NCBI RefSeq assembly: GCF_000737785.1
Contig: NZ_JPRO01000015.1
Coordinates: forward strand, 1 to 64,000
Length of the DNA: 64,000 bases
Direction of reading: 5' to 3'
Source of the DNA: Chryseobacterium luteum
GTDB taxonomy: Bacteria > Bacteroidota > Bacteroidia > Flavobacteriales > Weeksellaceae
Shown: piece after piece, positions 42,483 to 51,505 of the stretch
Layout of the letters: each line of letters opens with the position of its first letter
How positions within the stretch are numbered: position 1 is the stretch's first letter
Translations under genes and position numbers: made by a program
The notes under the pieces: model-generated
What the model saw: the letters and a program-made list of their open reading frames with translations, nothing else
What the model was told of the DNA's origin: nothing
The model's database searches: none

Positions 42483-42510
42483 AAAAAAGAACAGCTGGTG
42501 ACTGTTCTTT
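42483..42510 (-). terminator. intrinsic terminator of the M3 peptidase gene
   Basis: On the minus strand AAAGAACAG pairs with CTGTTCTTT around a 7-nt loop and is followed by six T. Confidence 0.8.
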
Positions 42511-42542
42511 CTATATAATTATCGGTGATATTTTTCTCTATT

Positions 42543-44582
42543 TTACCCAAACGCTCTTTTCAGCAAACTTTCCACTTTCGGCTCACTTCCCCTGAAACTC
42601 TTATACAGTTCCATCGGATCTTTCGTGCCGCCAGAAGAAAGAAGAATTTTATATTTGGCAGCCGTTTCCGGATTGAAAATTCCGGTTTCCTTAAAATACT
42701 GGAACGCATCTGCATCCAGAACTTCAGCCCATTTGTAAGAATAATAACCCGCAGAGTACCCTCCTTGAAAAATATGAGAGAAACTAGGACTCATAGCCGT
42801 TTCAGGATTAACAGGGTAAAGCGTTGTTGCCTTCGTATACTTATCTTCAAACTCTTTTACAGTCTCATTTTCCAGTTCTGCCACTTTCGTATGGTAGTTC
42901 ATATCCAGAAGCCCAAAACCAAGCTGTCTCATCGTTTGGTAACCTTCCATAAAGCTTTTGGACTGTTCAATCTTTTCGATCTTTTCATCCGGAAGTACTT
43001 CCCCTGTTTTATAATGCTTGGCAAAAGTTTTTAAAAATTCGGGTTCGTAGCAGAAATTCTCCAGAAACTGAGAAGGAAGTTCTACAAAATCCCATTTCAC
43101 AGAAGTTCCGGAAAGACTTGGGTACTGCGTATCGGCCATCATGCCGTGAAGCGCATGTCCGAATTCATGGAATAAAGTTGTCACTTCCTGGAAAGTCAGC
43201 AAGCTCGGTGTATCTTTCGTTGGCTTACTGAAATTGCAGACAATGGAAATATGCGGACGGGAGTTTTCACCGTCTTTTTTATACTGGTTTTTATAGCTGG
43301 TCATCCAGGCTCCGGCTCTTTTTCCTTTTCTTGGGAAATAATCTACATAAAGCAGAGCTTTAAAACTTCCATCTTCAGCCTTCTCGCTTTCCGTCTCAGA
43401 CACTTCATACACCTTCACATCTTCATGGTATTTCGGTATATCATTTCTTTCCGAAAAACGAAGTCCGAACAGTTTGCCTGCCAGGCCGAAAACCGCTTCC
43501 TGTACCTGATCCAGCGGAAAATACGGCTTCAGTTCTTCATCGTTGAAATCATATTTCTGTTTTCTTAGCTTTTCTGCGTAGAAAGCATGGTCGTATCCCT
43601 GCAATTCCTTTATCCCGGCAGCTTTGGCCAAAGATCTCAGTTCGTCAATCTCTTTATCTGCATAAGGCTTTGCTTTCGTTAAAAGTTCATTTAAAAACTC
43701 AAAAACCTTCACCGGAGATTTGGCCATTCTTTCCTCCAGAACATAATCTGCATAATTCTGATAGCCTAGCAATTCAGCTTTCTGCTGCTTTAACTGCAGA
43801 AGTTCCTTAATGAGCCCCTGATTGTCGAATTCTCCGCCGTCAAAAGATTTTTTACCGCTGGCCAGGGCAATTTCCTTTCTCAGCTCGCGGTTTTCAGCAT
43901 ACGTCATGAACGGAATATAGCTTGGATACTGTAACGTAACAACCCAGCCCTCCAGTTCTCTTTCCTTAGCTTCCTCAGCATATTGCTCAAGGATAGCCTC
44001 CGGAATTCCGGCCAGTTCTTCTTGATCCGTAATATGTTTAAAATAAGAATTTGTAGATGCCAAAACATTCTGCCCGAACTGAAGCGATTTCAGAGATAGG
44101 TCCATATTGATCTTCTGCAGTTTTTCTTTGTCTTCCTCATTCAGCAGGGCACCGCTTCTCACAAAGCCCTTATACGTTTCGTTCAGCAGCATTTCCTGTT
44201 CTTCATTCAGGTTGTATTTTTCTTTTTCGTCATATACCTTTTTGATCTTGCTGAAAAGAGCTTCGTTTTGAGAGATCTTTGAAGAATATTCGGTTAAAAG
44301 CGGAGAAACTTCCTGGGCGATCTTCTGAATTTCGTCACTTGTTTCCGCAGAATTCAGGTTGAAAAAAATATTGGAAACCACATCCAACTGCTCCCCTGAA
44401 TAAGCCAATGCCTCAATGACATTTTCAAAGGTCGCTGCTTCAGGATTGCTGACAATACCATTGATCTCATCCTCAGATTTTTTGATCAGTTCTTTGAATG
44501 CAGGAAGGAAATCTTCATTTTTAATGCCGTCAAAAGGTGCTGCGTGATATGGTGTATTGAATTTCTCTGTTAAAATATTCAT
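42543..44582 (-). CDS. M3-family zinc metallopeptidase (oligopeptidase/Dcp-like)
   Basis: The 679-residue protein matches M3 peptidases in length and layout: a helical N-terminal half (PAFKELIKKSEDEINGIVSN, FFNLNSAETSDEIQKIAQ), then the catalytic motif LFHEFGHALHGM (HEXXH), the Glu-containing FVELPSQFLENFCYEPE, and FQGGYSAGYYSYKWAEVLDAD near the C-terminus. It resembles cytosolic oligopeptidase A or dipeptidyl carboxypeptidase, cutting small peptides. No signal peptide is present. It is monocistronic with its own terminator. Confidence 0.94.
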   Translation of the reverse strand: MNILTEKFNTPYHAAPFDGIKNEDFLPAFKELIKKSEDEINGIVSNPEAATFENVIEALAYSGEQLDVVSNIFFNLNSAETSDEIQKIAQEVSPLLTEYSSKISQNEALFSKIKKVYDEKEKYNLNEEQEMLLNETYKGFVRSGALLNEEDKEKLQKINMDLSLKSLQFGQNVLASTNSYFKHITDQEELAGIPEAILEQYAEEAKERELEGWVVTLQYPSYIPFMTYAENRELRKEIALASGKKSFDGGEFDNQGLIKELLQLKQQKAELLGYQNYADYVLEERMAKSPVKVFEFLNELLTKAKPYADKEIDELRSLAKAAGIKELQGYDHAFYAEKLRKQKYDFNDEELKPYFPLDQVQEAVFGLAGKLFGLRFSERNDIPKYHEDVKVYEVSETESEKAEDGSFKALLYVDYFPRKGKRAGAWMTSYKNQYKKDGENSRPHISIVCNFSKPTKDTPSLLTFQEVTTLFHEFGHALHGMMADTQYPSLSGTSVKWDFVELPSQFLENFCYEPEFLKTFAKHYKTGEVLPDEKIEKIEQSKSFMEGYQTMRQLGFGLLDMNYHTKVAELENETVKEFEDKYTKATTLYPVNPETAMSPSFSHIFQGGYSAGYYSYKWAEVLDADAFQYFKETGIFNPETAAKYKILLSSGGTKDPMELYKSFRGSEPKVESLLKRAFG

Positions 44583-44804
44583 TGTTCGATTTTTAGGTAT
44601 GGTAAATTTAATGATTCATCGGGAATCACAGCTGAAACACACAAAAATAATGCCCGGATATCAGGATGTGACAAAAATGCTTTATCTTTAATAATCTTGT
44701 CATATGAAAAGAGCCGGAGAGGGTGGAATGCTTAATTTTGAAAACAATAAAGCCACAGATGTGTAAGTTTCGTAAACATTTGATTTTCAGAATAACTAAA
44801 TTTT

Positions 44805-44812
44805 TATATTTG
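44805..44812 (+). promoter_or_regulatory. SRPBCC gene promoter (-7 element)
   Basis: TATATTTG matches TAnnTTTG, 34 nt before the ATG; TTTG at 44779-44782 is a plausible -33 element with a 22-nt spacer. Confidence 0.65.
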
Positions 44813-44846
44813 GAAAATTTAACCAATAACTTTAAATATCAAAACT

Positions 44847-45377
44847 ATGAAAACACTCTTAAAAATCCTTGGCGTAATCATCCTTTTGGCTGTAGTATAT
44901 GCAGTTATTGCCATGCTGGCTTTCAGTAAAAATTATCATTTTGAAAAATCGGTGGTGATCAATGCACCCAAAGAAAAAGTATGGCAGCACGTAGGTTCAT
45001 TAAAAGAATACAATGTCTGGGATCCATTTTCCAAAGCTGATAAAGATATTGTGATTACCTATTCCGGAGCCGGCGATAAAGTGGGTGATTCTTACCACTG
45101 GAAAGGAAATGACAAAGTAGGAGAGGGCGAGCAGTCTGTTAAAGAAACTGTCCCGAATGAAAAATTGGTGACCAAGCTTCATTTTATCAAACCTTTTGAA
45201 GGCGATGCTAAAGCTACCTTTATTTTGACTCCCGAAGGAAACGGAACCAAAGTAACCTGGGCAATAGACAACGAACTGAACACGATGATGAAGATTATGA
45301 AACCGATGATGGATATGAACATGAAAACCATGTTTGATCAGGGACTCGGAGACCTTAAAAAACTTGCTGAAAAATAA
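44847..45377 (+). CDS. membrane-anchored SRPBCC-family protein
   Basis: The 176-residue protein has an N-terminal membrane anchor (TLLKILGVIILLAVVYAVIA) and a polyketide-cyclase/SRPBCC domain: FEKSVVINAPKEKVWQHVG, YNVWDPFSKADKD, KVGDSYHWKGNDKVGEGEQS and FILTPEGNGTKVTWAIDNEL. The fold holds hydrophobic ligands in a helix-grip cavity. The ligand is unknown. A terminator follows (45385-45413). Confidence 0.82.
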   Translation: MKTLLKILGVIILLAVVYAVIAMLAFSKNYHFEKSVVINAPKEKVWQHVGSLKEYNVWDPFSKADKDIVITYSGAGDKVGDSYHWKGNDKVGEGEQSVKETVPNEKLVTKLHFIKPFEGDAKATFILTPEGNGTKVTWAIDNELNTMMKIMKPMMDMNMKTMFDQGLGDLKKLAEK

Positions 45378-45384
45378 AAAATAT

Positions 45385-45413
45385 AAGCCTTGTCAATTCT
45401 GCAAGGCTTTTTA
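45385..45413 (+). terminator. intrinsic terminator after SRPBCC gene
   Basis: AAGCCTTG (45385-45392) pairs with CAAGGCTT (45402-45409), then T run. Confidence 0.75.
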
Positions 45414-45601
45414 ATTACGCACAATCTTACCAGGTATCCTGCTCCATGAGAATAAAAAAGCGAAACAATTATTTGTAATCCTTTGCTGGTGAAATGACCT
45501 TTGTTTGTCTTTGCAATAAAATAAAATTGGTTTCAAGCATTTTTTTATCCTGAACTCAGGTTATTTTAAAAAATTATTATCTTTATGTAAAGATTAGATT
45601 C

Positions 45602-46051
45602 ATGGAGAAGACCGTATTTGAAAAAAGTGATATAAGAGATTACGTAAAGACAGTGATCTCTGAAAAAATAGAAAAACTTAAAAACTTTATCGAGTTTACC
45701 CTGGAAGCGAGCCGGGATATCAAGAAGACTCCAAAATATGACAGTATGAGGGAGGAAATGCAGGAGGAGATTTACCAGATGCAGCGTCAGCTTGGCAATT
45801 TGAATGAGCTTAAAAGAAATATGTCAAAGGTTCTGAATGCCTCTACGGAAAAAATACAGCTGGGTTCACTGGTGATTACCAACAAAGCCCGCTTCTATAT
45901 TTCCGTTTCATTAGGAGAATTTTTTTATGAAGGTGACCGGTTTTATGCTATTTCTCCGGAAAGTCCCATGGCCAAAAAAATGATGGGAATGAAATCCGGT
46001 GATGCCTTTACCTTAAATAATATTCATCAGAAAATTGTAGAAGTAATCTGA
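45602..46051 (+). CDS. GreA/GreB-family C-terminal domain protein
   Basis: The 149-residue protein has an N-terminal coiled coil (residues ~20-80, KIEKLKNFIEFTLEASRDIK and QEEIYQMQRQLGNLNELKRN) and a FKBP-like C-terminal domain (IQLGSLVITNKARFYISVSL, YAISPESPMAKKMMGMKSGD). The layout is that of the Gre-type transcript-cleavage factors that enter RNA polymerase's secondary channel, but the coiled-coil tip lacks an obvious acidic pair, so it may be a Gre paralogue with different action (Rnk- or DksA-like). Confidence 0.75.
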   Translation: MEKTVFEKSDIRDYVKTVISEKIEKLKNFIEFTLEASRDIKKTPKYDSMREEMQEEIYQMQRQLGNLNELKRNMSKVLNASTEKIQLGSLVITNKARFYISVSLGEFFYEGDRFYAISPESPMAKKMMGMKSGDAFTLNNIHQKIVEVI

Positions 46052-46130
46052 TTCCTCAATCAAGATGCCGGATTTCAAACCACCGAAATCTTTAGCTCAA
46101 TTGATTATTCACCGATAATTTCCAAATCCA

Positions 46131-46212
46131 CACTCCTACCCTCAAACCCCTCAAACCCCTCACACTCTCACACCCTCAAACTCTCAGACTCTCAAACTCT
46201 ACCACCCTAACT
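46131..46212. repeat. CT-rich low-complexity tract (CTCAAAC units)
   Basis: About 80 bases are made of short variants of CTCAAAC, CTCACAC and CTCAGAC (for example ACCCTCAAACCCCTCAAACC). There is almost no G on this strand. It precedes the DoxX-like ATG at 46221. A similar purine-rich complement occurs at ~1110-1126. Confidence 0.7.
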
Positions 46213-46220
46213 CATCAACC

Positions 46221-46859
46221 ATGACATTTGAAAGGCTACGGACAAACAGATTCAATCATTGGATCATCATTCACCTAAGGTATTTAGTGGGATTCGCATT
46301 TTTTCCTTCCGGCCTTACAAAATTAATAGGAAACAGATTTACCGTTCTTTCAACAGATACACCGATAGGATATTTCTTTGAAGCGATGTACCTGACGGGA
46401 TTTTACTGGAACTTTTTGGGGTTCTGCCAGGTGGTGGCAGGAATTTTACTGATGACACAGCGGTTTGCCCTTTTGGGAACTCTTATGTTTTTAGCGATAT
46501 TGAGTAATATCTGGATCATTACCATCAGCCTTTCATTTACCGGAACCTGGATCATTACCTCTTTCATGATGGTTGCTGTCATCATATTGCTGATCTGGGA
46601 TCACCATAAACTGATTCCTGTTTTTGGATATAATCAGCCAATGACCGTAAAAGCTTATCCGGATCCGGAACGTCCGTGGATCAGTGCCGGACTCATTTAT
46701 ACCGCCTGTCTTCTTTACTTGTCATTTCCCGGGCCTTCAACTCAGGGCCCGGAGCTTTGGATTTTGAGAGGATTACTTATTGTCATTGTATCCACATTTT
46801 TATTCACTCATTATAAGGTATATAAAAGCCGGAGCGCATTGTTGAAAAATCAGGGCTAA
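46221..46859 (+). CDS. DoxX-like integral membrane protein
   Basis: The 212-residue protein has about six hydrophobic segments and the DoxX-like early pattern (HLRYLVGFAFFPSGLTKLIG) plus FLGFCQVVAGILLMTQRFAL, where DoxX proteins keep a Gly-rich second helix. A soluble loop and DPERPWISAGLIYTACLLYL follow. Function is unknown; members are small membrane proteins tied to redox processes. Its start is just after a CT-rich low-complexity tract. The nitroreductase gene begins 41 nt downstream with its own promoter. Confidence 0.55.
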   Translation: MTFERLRTNRFNHWIIIHLRYLVGFAFFPSGLTKLIGNRFTVLSTDTPIGYFFEAMYLTGFYWNFLGFCQVVAGILLMTQRFALLGTLMFLAILSNIWIITISLSFTGTWIITSFMMVAVIILLIWDHHKLIPVFGYNQPMTVKAYPDPERPWISAGLIYTACLLYLSFPGPSTQGPELWILRGLLIVIVSTFLFTHYKVYKSRSALLKNQG

Positions 46860-46888
46860 ATCAATATAATACATTCAATTACATATCG

Positions 46889-46896
46889 TAAATTTG
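46889..46896 (+). promoter_or_regulatory. nitroreductase promoter (-7 element)
   Basis: TAAATTTG matches TAnnTTTG and ends four bases before the ATG at 46901, so the mRNA should be leaderless. Confidence 0.6.
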
Positions 46897-46900
46897 CCAT

Positions 46901-47413
46901 ATGAATAATGCAGAAATTTTAAAAGAAATCATAGAAAAGAGGAGAAGTATCTTTCCAAAAGATTATTCTGAAAATGAAATATCCCGGGAAATTATAGATC
47001 AAATTCTACACTCGGCCACACTGGCCCCGAATCATAAGCGTACAAAACCATGGCGTTTCAAGCTTTTCCAGGGGGAAGAAAAAGCAAAATTAGCAGCAGA
47101 AATGCAGGCTGTTTACAAAGCTGCACAATCAGAACAGACTTTTCTGGAGAAAAAATATCAGGATATCGGTTTTAAAATCAATAAAGCAGATGCTGTAGTT
47201 TCCATCGTTGTTAATTTCAGCGGTATGGTTCCGGAATGGGAAGAGATTGCTGCCGTTTCCATGGCGGTTCAGAATATGTATCTTACCTGTACCGCAAATA
47301 ATGTAGGCTGCTACTGGAGTTCTCCGCCGATTGTAAACCACCTTAAGGAATCTTTAACCATAGAGGAAAACCAGAAATGTCTTGGGCTTTTTTATATGGG
47401 AAAAGTAGACTGA
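46901..47413 (+). CDS. nitroreductase-family flavoprotein
   Basis: The 170-residue protein has the nitroreductase pattern: EIIEKRRSIFPKDYSENEI (FMN phosphate Arg-Arg-Ser), QILHSATLAPNHKRTKPWRF (typical APnHkrTePWrF), and the late DAVVSIVVNFSG and AAVSMAVQNMYLTCTANNVGCYWSSPP. It is short (about 180-220 usual), with the tail after GLFYMGKVD trimmed. It reduces nitro or quinone compounds with NAD(P)H via FMN. Leaderless transcription is likely. Confidence 0.9.
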   Translation: MNNAEILKEIIEKRRSIFPKDYSENEISREIIDQILHSATLAPNHKRTKPWRFKLFQGEEKAKLAAEMQAVYKAAQSEQTFLEKKYQDIGFKINKADAVVSIVVNFSGMVPEWEEIAAVSMAVQNMYLTCTANNVGCYWSSPPIVNHLKESLTIEENQKCLGLFYMGKVD

Positions 47414-47455
47414 TAAATTGTTACATTTAATAATTGTTGAATAAAATTTTTTATA

Positions 47456-47463
47456 TATCTTTG
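47456..47463 (+). promoter_or_regulatory. rpsP promoter (-7 element)
   Basis: TATCTTTG matches TAnnTTTG; TTGTTG at 47434-47439 is at the -33 distance. The resulting leader of about 45 nt contains a small hairpin, GGGA-CGAG-TTCCC (~47483-47495). Confidence 0.65.
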
Positions 47464-47512
47464 CACTCTTAAATATTTAACTGGGACGAGTTCCCGTAAA
47501 ATTCACAACATT

Positions 47513-48076
47513 ATGTCAGTAAAAATCAGATTACAAAGACACGGTAAAAAAGGTAAGCCTTTCTTCCACATCGTGGTTGCAGATTCCAGAGCTAGAAGAG
47601 ATGGTAGATTCATCGAGAAGCTGGGAACTTACAATCCAATTACTAACCCTGCAACTATCGATTTGAACGTTGATTCTGCTGTAAAGTGGTTAAACAACGG
47701 TGCTCAGCCAACTGATACTGCAAGAGCTATCCTTTCTTATAAAGGTGCCCTTTACAAAAAACACTTACAAGGTGGTGTTGCTAAAGGAGCTTTTGACGAG
47801 GCTGAAGCTGAAAAAAGATTCAATGCATGGGTAGAATCTAAAGAACAAAAAGTACAAGGTAAAGTTGAAGGTTTAACTAAAGCTCAAGCTGACGCTAAGA
47901 AAGCTGCTTTAGATGCTGAAGCTAAAGTAAACGAAGCAAGAATCGCTGCTGCTGCACAAGTTGAAGCCGATGCCAAAGCTGCTGAAGAAGCTGCTAACGC
48001 ACCTGCTGAAGAAGTTGTTGAAGCTACAGAAGGAGAAGCTCCTGCTGCTGAAACTGAAGAAAACACTGAAGCTTAA
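47513..48076 (+). CDS. rpsP: ribosomal protein S16 with long Ala/Glu-rich C-terminus
   Basis: Residues 1-~80 are a normal S16 (VKIRLQRHGKKGKPFFHIVV, DSRARRDGRFIEKLGTYNP, YKGALYKKHLQGGV). Residues ~80-187 are an Ala/Glu/Lys-rich, coiled tail (AKVNEARIAAAAQVEADAKA, AEEAANAPAEEVVEATEGEA) roughly doubling the usual ~85 residues. Long S16 tails occur in Bacteroidota. S16 binds 16S rRNA in the 30S body during early assembly. Codon use is strongly biased, fitting high expression. rimM follows 12 nt later and is probably co-transcribed. Confidence 0.96.
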   Translation: MSVKIRLQRHGKKGKPFFHIVVADSRARRDGRFIEKLGTYNPITNPATIDLNVDSAVKWLNNGAQPTDTARAILSYKGALYKKHLQGGVAKGAFDEAEAEKRFNAWVESKEQKVQGKVEGLTKAQADAKKAALDAEAKVNEARIAAAAQVEADAKAAEEAANAPAEEVVEATEGEAPAAETEENTEA

Positions 48077-48088
48077 TAACAAACCTGT

Positions 48089-48631
48089 ATGCGTAAAGAA
48101 GATTGCTATTTATTAGGAAAAATCACACGCAGACATGGCCTTGCGGGTAACGTTATCCTTAAACTGGATACCGACCAGCCCGAGCTTTACAATAAATTGG
48201 AATCAATATTCGTTGAAATCAACGGATTATTGGTTCCTTTTTTTATTGAAAAATCATCATGGAGCAAAAATGATGCTCTGAACCTTGCTTTTAAAAACTC
48301 TTCCGAGGCTCTGGTAGACCAGTCTCTTGGAAAAAGTGTCTACTTACCGCTTGATACCCTTCCCAAACTTTCCGGAAAACAGTTTTACTATCATGAGATC
48401 ATCGGGTTCGATATCCTTGATGAAAATGGTAAAGAATGTGGTGTGATAAGATCTGTAAACGACCAGACTGCCCAAAACTATTTCGTAACCAACCTGGATG
48501 GAAAAGAAGTGGTGATCCCTATCATCAAAGACTGGATCCTTGAGGTGAACCGGGAAGAAAGATTCATCAAAATGCAGCTGCCGGAAGGACTTATCGACGT
48601 CTTTTTAGTTTCCTCTAAAAAAGACGAATAA
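48089..48631 (+). CDS. rimM: 16S rRNA processing protein RimM
   Basis: The 180-residue protein has the N-terminal RimM domain (CYLLGKITRRHGLAGNVILK, LYNKLESIFVEINGLLVPFF) and a C-terminal PRC barrel (FYYHEIIGFDILDENGKECG, VIPIIKDWILEVNREERFIK, ending LPEGLIDVF). It helps mature the 30S subunit by binding S19. The order rpsP-rimM is nearly universal. Its stop abuts the stop of the convergent gene at 48632 with no spacer. Confidence 0.95.
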   Translation: MRKEDCYLLGKITRRHGLAGNVILKLDTDQPELYNKLESIFVEINGLLVPFFIEKSSWSKNDALNLAFKNSSEALVDQSLGKSVYLPLDTLPKLSGKQFYYHEIIGFDILDENGKECGVIRSVNDQTAQNYFVTNLDGKEVVIPIIKDWILEVNREERFIKMQLPEGLIDVFLVSSKKDE

Positions 48632-49681
48632 TCATTTTCTCAGATAATAAATCTGAAATTTACCCTCTTTCATATTACTTACCGGAAAATATTTTCCCGT
48701 TTTAGTCTTTATAGGATCAGAAACGATTATTCTGGTTTGGTCTTCTTTGGTGGAAACCGTTTTGTTCCCCAGCTTTACATCATAATAATACATATACACA
48801 GGATGATACCCGAAAGACGCTACAAAGTGATTTCCGGTACTGAACCATTGGTTTCCCGAGACAATCTTATCCTTTATTTTGAACGTTACCGTATCTCTGT
48901 ACTCTTTACGGATTTCAGGAGAGAAGCTGTTTTCGCGTGGAGAAAGTTTGATCTTCGGGCGAAGTTGGGCGTAAATAGGATCCTTTTCCACAGCAGAATC
49001 CTTTGCTTTCAGCTCCTGTAAAAGGTTGTAAGATACAAAATATGCATTTTTATGTCCCGGATTAAACAGATAGTTACCACCGTATATTGCCTGATCCGGG
49101 ATTTCATCATTTACTGCATCAGCTATCATTAAGATCTGATCCCCTTTAGCAAGAATATTTTTCTGTAAAACAGCCTGTTCTTCATCTATTTTTTTGAAGA
49201 GTACAGAGTCTTTTTCAGATTCACCTACATGGAAAAGAGGTTCATATTTCTTTGTAATATCATTTGCGTCATAGAAAGGCAGGATCTTTTTGTAATGGAA
49301 GTCCGGAGCCAGATATTTCCGGTTATTAGCGTATATATTCCCGGCATCATCCATGAAAGCAAGGTTATTGATATTCGGTCTGCTTCCCCAGTGCTCAAAA
49401 ATAACAGGCTTGCCTTCAGTAATGATAAAAAGCCTGTTGGTGCTGTTTTCGTAAGAATCCATCCCCGGGGAATTGTATACAAATAGATAATTGTCTTTAA
49501 CCAGATAGCTGCAGTTGCTTTTCTGTGAAAGCGGAAGCTCCATGACTTTCTCCAAAACAACTGTTTTATCTGAAAAATTGGGAAATTCCGGGATCTCAGG
49601 ATATTTGTCTTCTTCCACATCCGTCTTGGGACTATAGCATGATGATAAAACGAAAAACGACAGCAGAAGTGAAATTCTCAT
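48632..49681 (-). CDS. lipoprotein of unknown function (6-bladed-propeller-like)
   Basis: The 349-residue protein has a lipoprotein signal (MRISLLLSFFVLSSC, lipobox LSSC) and repeated propeller-like strands (SYLVKDNYLFVYNSPGMDSY, NNLAFMDDAGNIYANNRK, GDQILMIADAVNDEI), then a late beta region (FKIKDKIVSGNQWFSTGNHF). Function is unknown. Its stop lies immediately next to rimM's, convergently. No family is assigned with certainty. Confidence 0.65.
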   Translation of the reverse strand: MRISLLLSFFVLSSCYSPKTDVEEDKYPEIPEFPNFSDKTVVLEKVMELPLSQKSNCSYLVKDNYLFVYNSPGMDSYENSTNRLFIITEGKPVIFEHWGSRPNINNLAFMDDAGNIYANNRKYLAPDFHYKKILPFYDANDITKKYEPLFHVGESEKDSVLFKKIDEEQAVLQKNILAKGDQILMIADAVNDEIPDQAIYGGNYLFNPGHKNAYFVSYNLLQELKAKDSAVEKDPIYAQLRPKIKLSPRENSFSPEIRKEYRDTVTFKIKDKIVSGNQWFSTGNHFVASFGYHPVYMYYYDVKLGNKTVSTKEDQTRIIVSDPIKTKTGKYFPVSNMKEGKFQIYYLRK

Positions 49682-49802
49682 GGGTTATTTTTATTAAAGA
49701 TACATTTTTTGAAAAGTATAAAGTACCATAATAACCAAGCCTTTCAATAAAAAGATGAGTGACTATATCAATAATCACTCATTATTTATTACCCATTACT
49801 CA

Positions 49803-51440
49803 TCAGTTATTAATCGCCGGAAGCAAATACTCCTCAACTATCTTTTCAGACTGTAAGTGTGCATAAGACTTATTGTATGCTTTTGCTGTAATGACGATGA
49901 CAACTGGGATTTCCGTGAATATGATAATTTTGTTCCCACCGTTTCCACTGGATTGATAGGCCTCAAAACTTTCATTTCCCACTTTATAAACTTTCCTCCA
50001 GAATAGATAGCCATATCCTTCAAAATCCTGGTCATTGGTGAAATAGTTGGTGAAAGATTTCTTTATCCAATTTTTATCGATGACATTTTTGCCGTTCCAT
50101 ATTCCGTTATTTTTATAGAGCTGTCCGAATTTTGCAAAATCCAGCGTCCTCATACGAAGTCCTCCGGCCAGAGAAGGTTTCTTCTGCGGGGTAAACTGCC
50201 ATTTATAATTCGTGATTCCTAGAGGTTGAAACAGCTTTTTCGCGGCATAGTTTTCCAGACCTTTGGGAACTGTTTTATCCAAAATATCTCCTGTCAACAT
50301 AACACCTGCCGTAAAATAGCTCCAGGTTTTTCCGGGCTTGTTTTCTGTAACAGGTAGGTCCAGTGCAAACTTCACCCAATTCTCAGTAGGGTACATATTT
50401 TCCTCATTTCCGGGAGAGCTTTCATCAGAATCATTTCCGTCAAATCCCGAACTCATGGTCAGAAGGCTTTTAATTGGAATACTGTCTTTGCGGGACGAAT
50501 AATTTTTGAACTGTTTCAGGTCATAAAACTCTTTCAGCATCTGGTTTTCACTTTTGAAATAGCCGTCTTTAATGGCAATTCCCATCAACGCAGAAGCAAA
50601 AGATTTCCCAACCGAACGGGTGTCCTGCAAAGAATCTCTTCCGGACTGACTGAAATACTCTTCCAAAAGAATATTTTCATTTTTGATAATGACAATACTT
50701 GTGATATCCCTGAACCTGTTCTCTGCAATTTTTGTATTTAAAAGCCTGATTTTTTCCTGATCCAATTTTTCATCAGACACTTTCCAGCCGCTGTTGGGTT
50801 GGATGTTTTGCACGGCAATTTGCTGTTCCGAAGTGTTTTTGTGAGGAACGGTTAAGCTAATTTCACCCGAAGCAATCGTATTCCCGGCTTTTACTGATGA
50901 TGTTTTTAAATAAGGCCTGATTTCAATCTTTAAAACGTGATTTCCTTCATTCATGGCATCAATTCCGCTATGGGCCAGATAAAATCTCATCCACATATAT
51001 TTCCCCCAGGAATCTTCGTTTTTTGAACTTAATAAAGGAATTCTGAAAGTGGTTTTCTTCTTTTTATCTTCTGAGATTCCGGCTCCCGGATTCAGGTTCT
51101 CTGTATAAATTAATGTTCCATCAACGTAAAAACTAAATTGGTAATTCCCTTTTTTAAGCAATTCATCCGCAGATAAATTGGAGTCAAGCTGATGTAAATA
51201 ATTAACCAATGAGTTATCCAAAAAAACACGAAGGTCAAAGTCTTTATCTTCCTGGAATATCATTGTTTTGAGGAAATCGGTTTCCTTTGTATTTTCTGCA
51301 GAAATCACTTTATCTAAAAAGAGAATTTTATTCAGATGGTTTTTCTGAACAGGATTTTCAATCTTTTCAGGCTCAATAAGATTTTGGCTTAAAGAAAGAC
51401 CGGAAATGAAAATCAGAACAAATAAAAGGATTGGTTTCAT
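49803..51440 (-). CDS. serine hydrolase (beta-lactamase/PBP4* fold) with N-terminal domain
   Basis: A signal peptide (MKPILLFVLIFISGLSLSQ) begins at 51440; the frame extends ten codons further, but a perfect -7 element lies just ahead of this ATG. Residues ~30-220 form a beta-rich extra domain. The hydrolase domain has RSVGKSFASALMGIAI (SxxK) and, near the C-terminus, SFEAYQSSGNGGNKIIIFTE, where family members have the HxG/KTG-type third motif. The substrate is unknown. The AraC-family gene is 65 nt upstream on the same strand, which suggests regulation of this gene. Confidence 0.85.
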   Translation of the reverse strand: MKPILLFVLIFISGLSLSQNLIEPEKIENPVQKNHLNKILFLDKVISAENTKETDFLKTMIFQEDKDFDLRVFLDNSLVNYLHQLDSNLSADELLKKGNYQFSFYVDGTLIYTENLNPGAGISEDKKKKTTFRIPLLSSKNEDSWGKYMWMRFYLAHSGIDAMNEGNHVLKIEIRPYLKTSSVKAGNTIASGEISLTVPHKNTSEQQIAVQNIQPNSGWKVSDEKLDQEKIRLLNTKIAENRFRDITSIVIIKNENILLEEYFSQSGRDSLQDTRSVGKSFASALMGIAIKDGYFKSENQMLKEFYDLKQFKNYSSRKDSIPIKSLLTMSSGFDGNDSDESSPGNEENMYPTENWVKFALDLPVTENKPGKTWSYFTAGVMLTGDILDKTVPKGLENYAAKKLFQPLGITNYKWQFTPQKKPSLAGGLRMRTLDFAKFGQLYKNNGIWNGKNVIDKNWIKKSFTNYFTNDQDFEGYGYLFWRKVYKVGNESFEAYQSSGNGGNKIIIFTEIPVVIVITAKAYNKSYAHLQSEKIVEEYLLPAINN

Positions 51441-51457
51441 GGTACATTTTATCTGAA

Positions 51458-51465
51458 CAAAAGTA
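51458..51465 (-). promoter_or_regulatory. serine hydrolase promoter (-7 element)
   Basis: Minus-strand TACTTTTG matches TAnnTTTG, 17 nt before the ATG at 51440; it rules out the earlier in-frame start at 51470. Confidence 0.55.
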
Positions 51466-51505
51466 GGCATCTGTTTTTATAAAAAATAGAATGAAATTAA
51501 CATCT

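Noticed and set aside
42525..44582. Several long minus/plus frames opposite the M3 peptidase gene
   Set aside because: They are antisense shadows of a well-supported conserved enzyme.
47884..48066. Ser/Ala-rich frame opposite the rpsP tail
   Set aside because: It is the complement of the Ala/Glu-rich S16 tail and has no start context.
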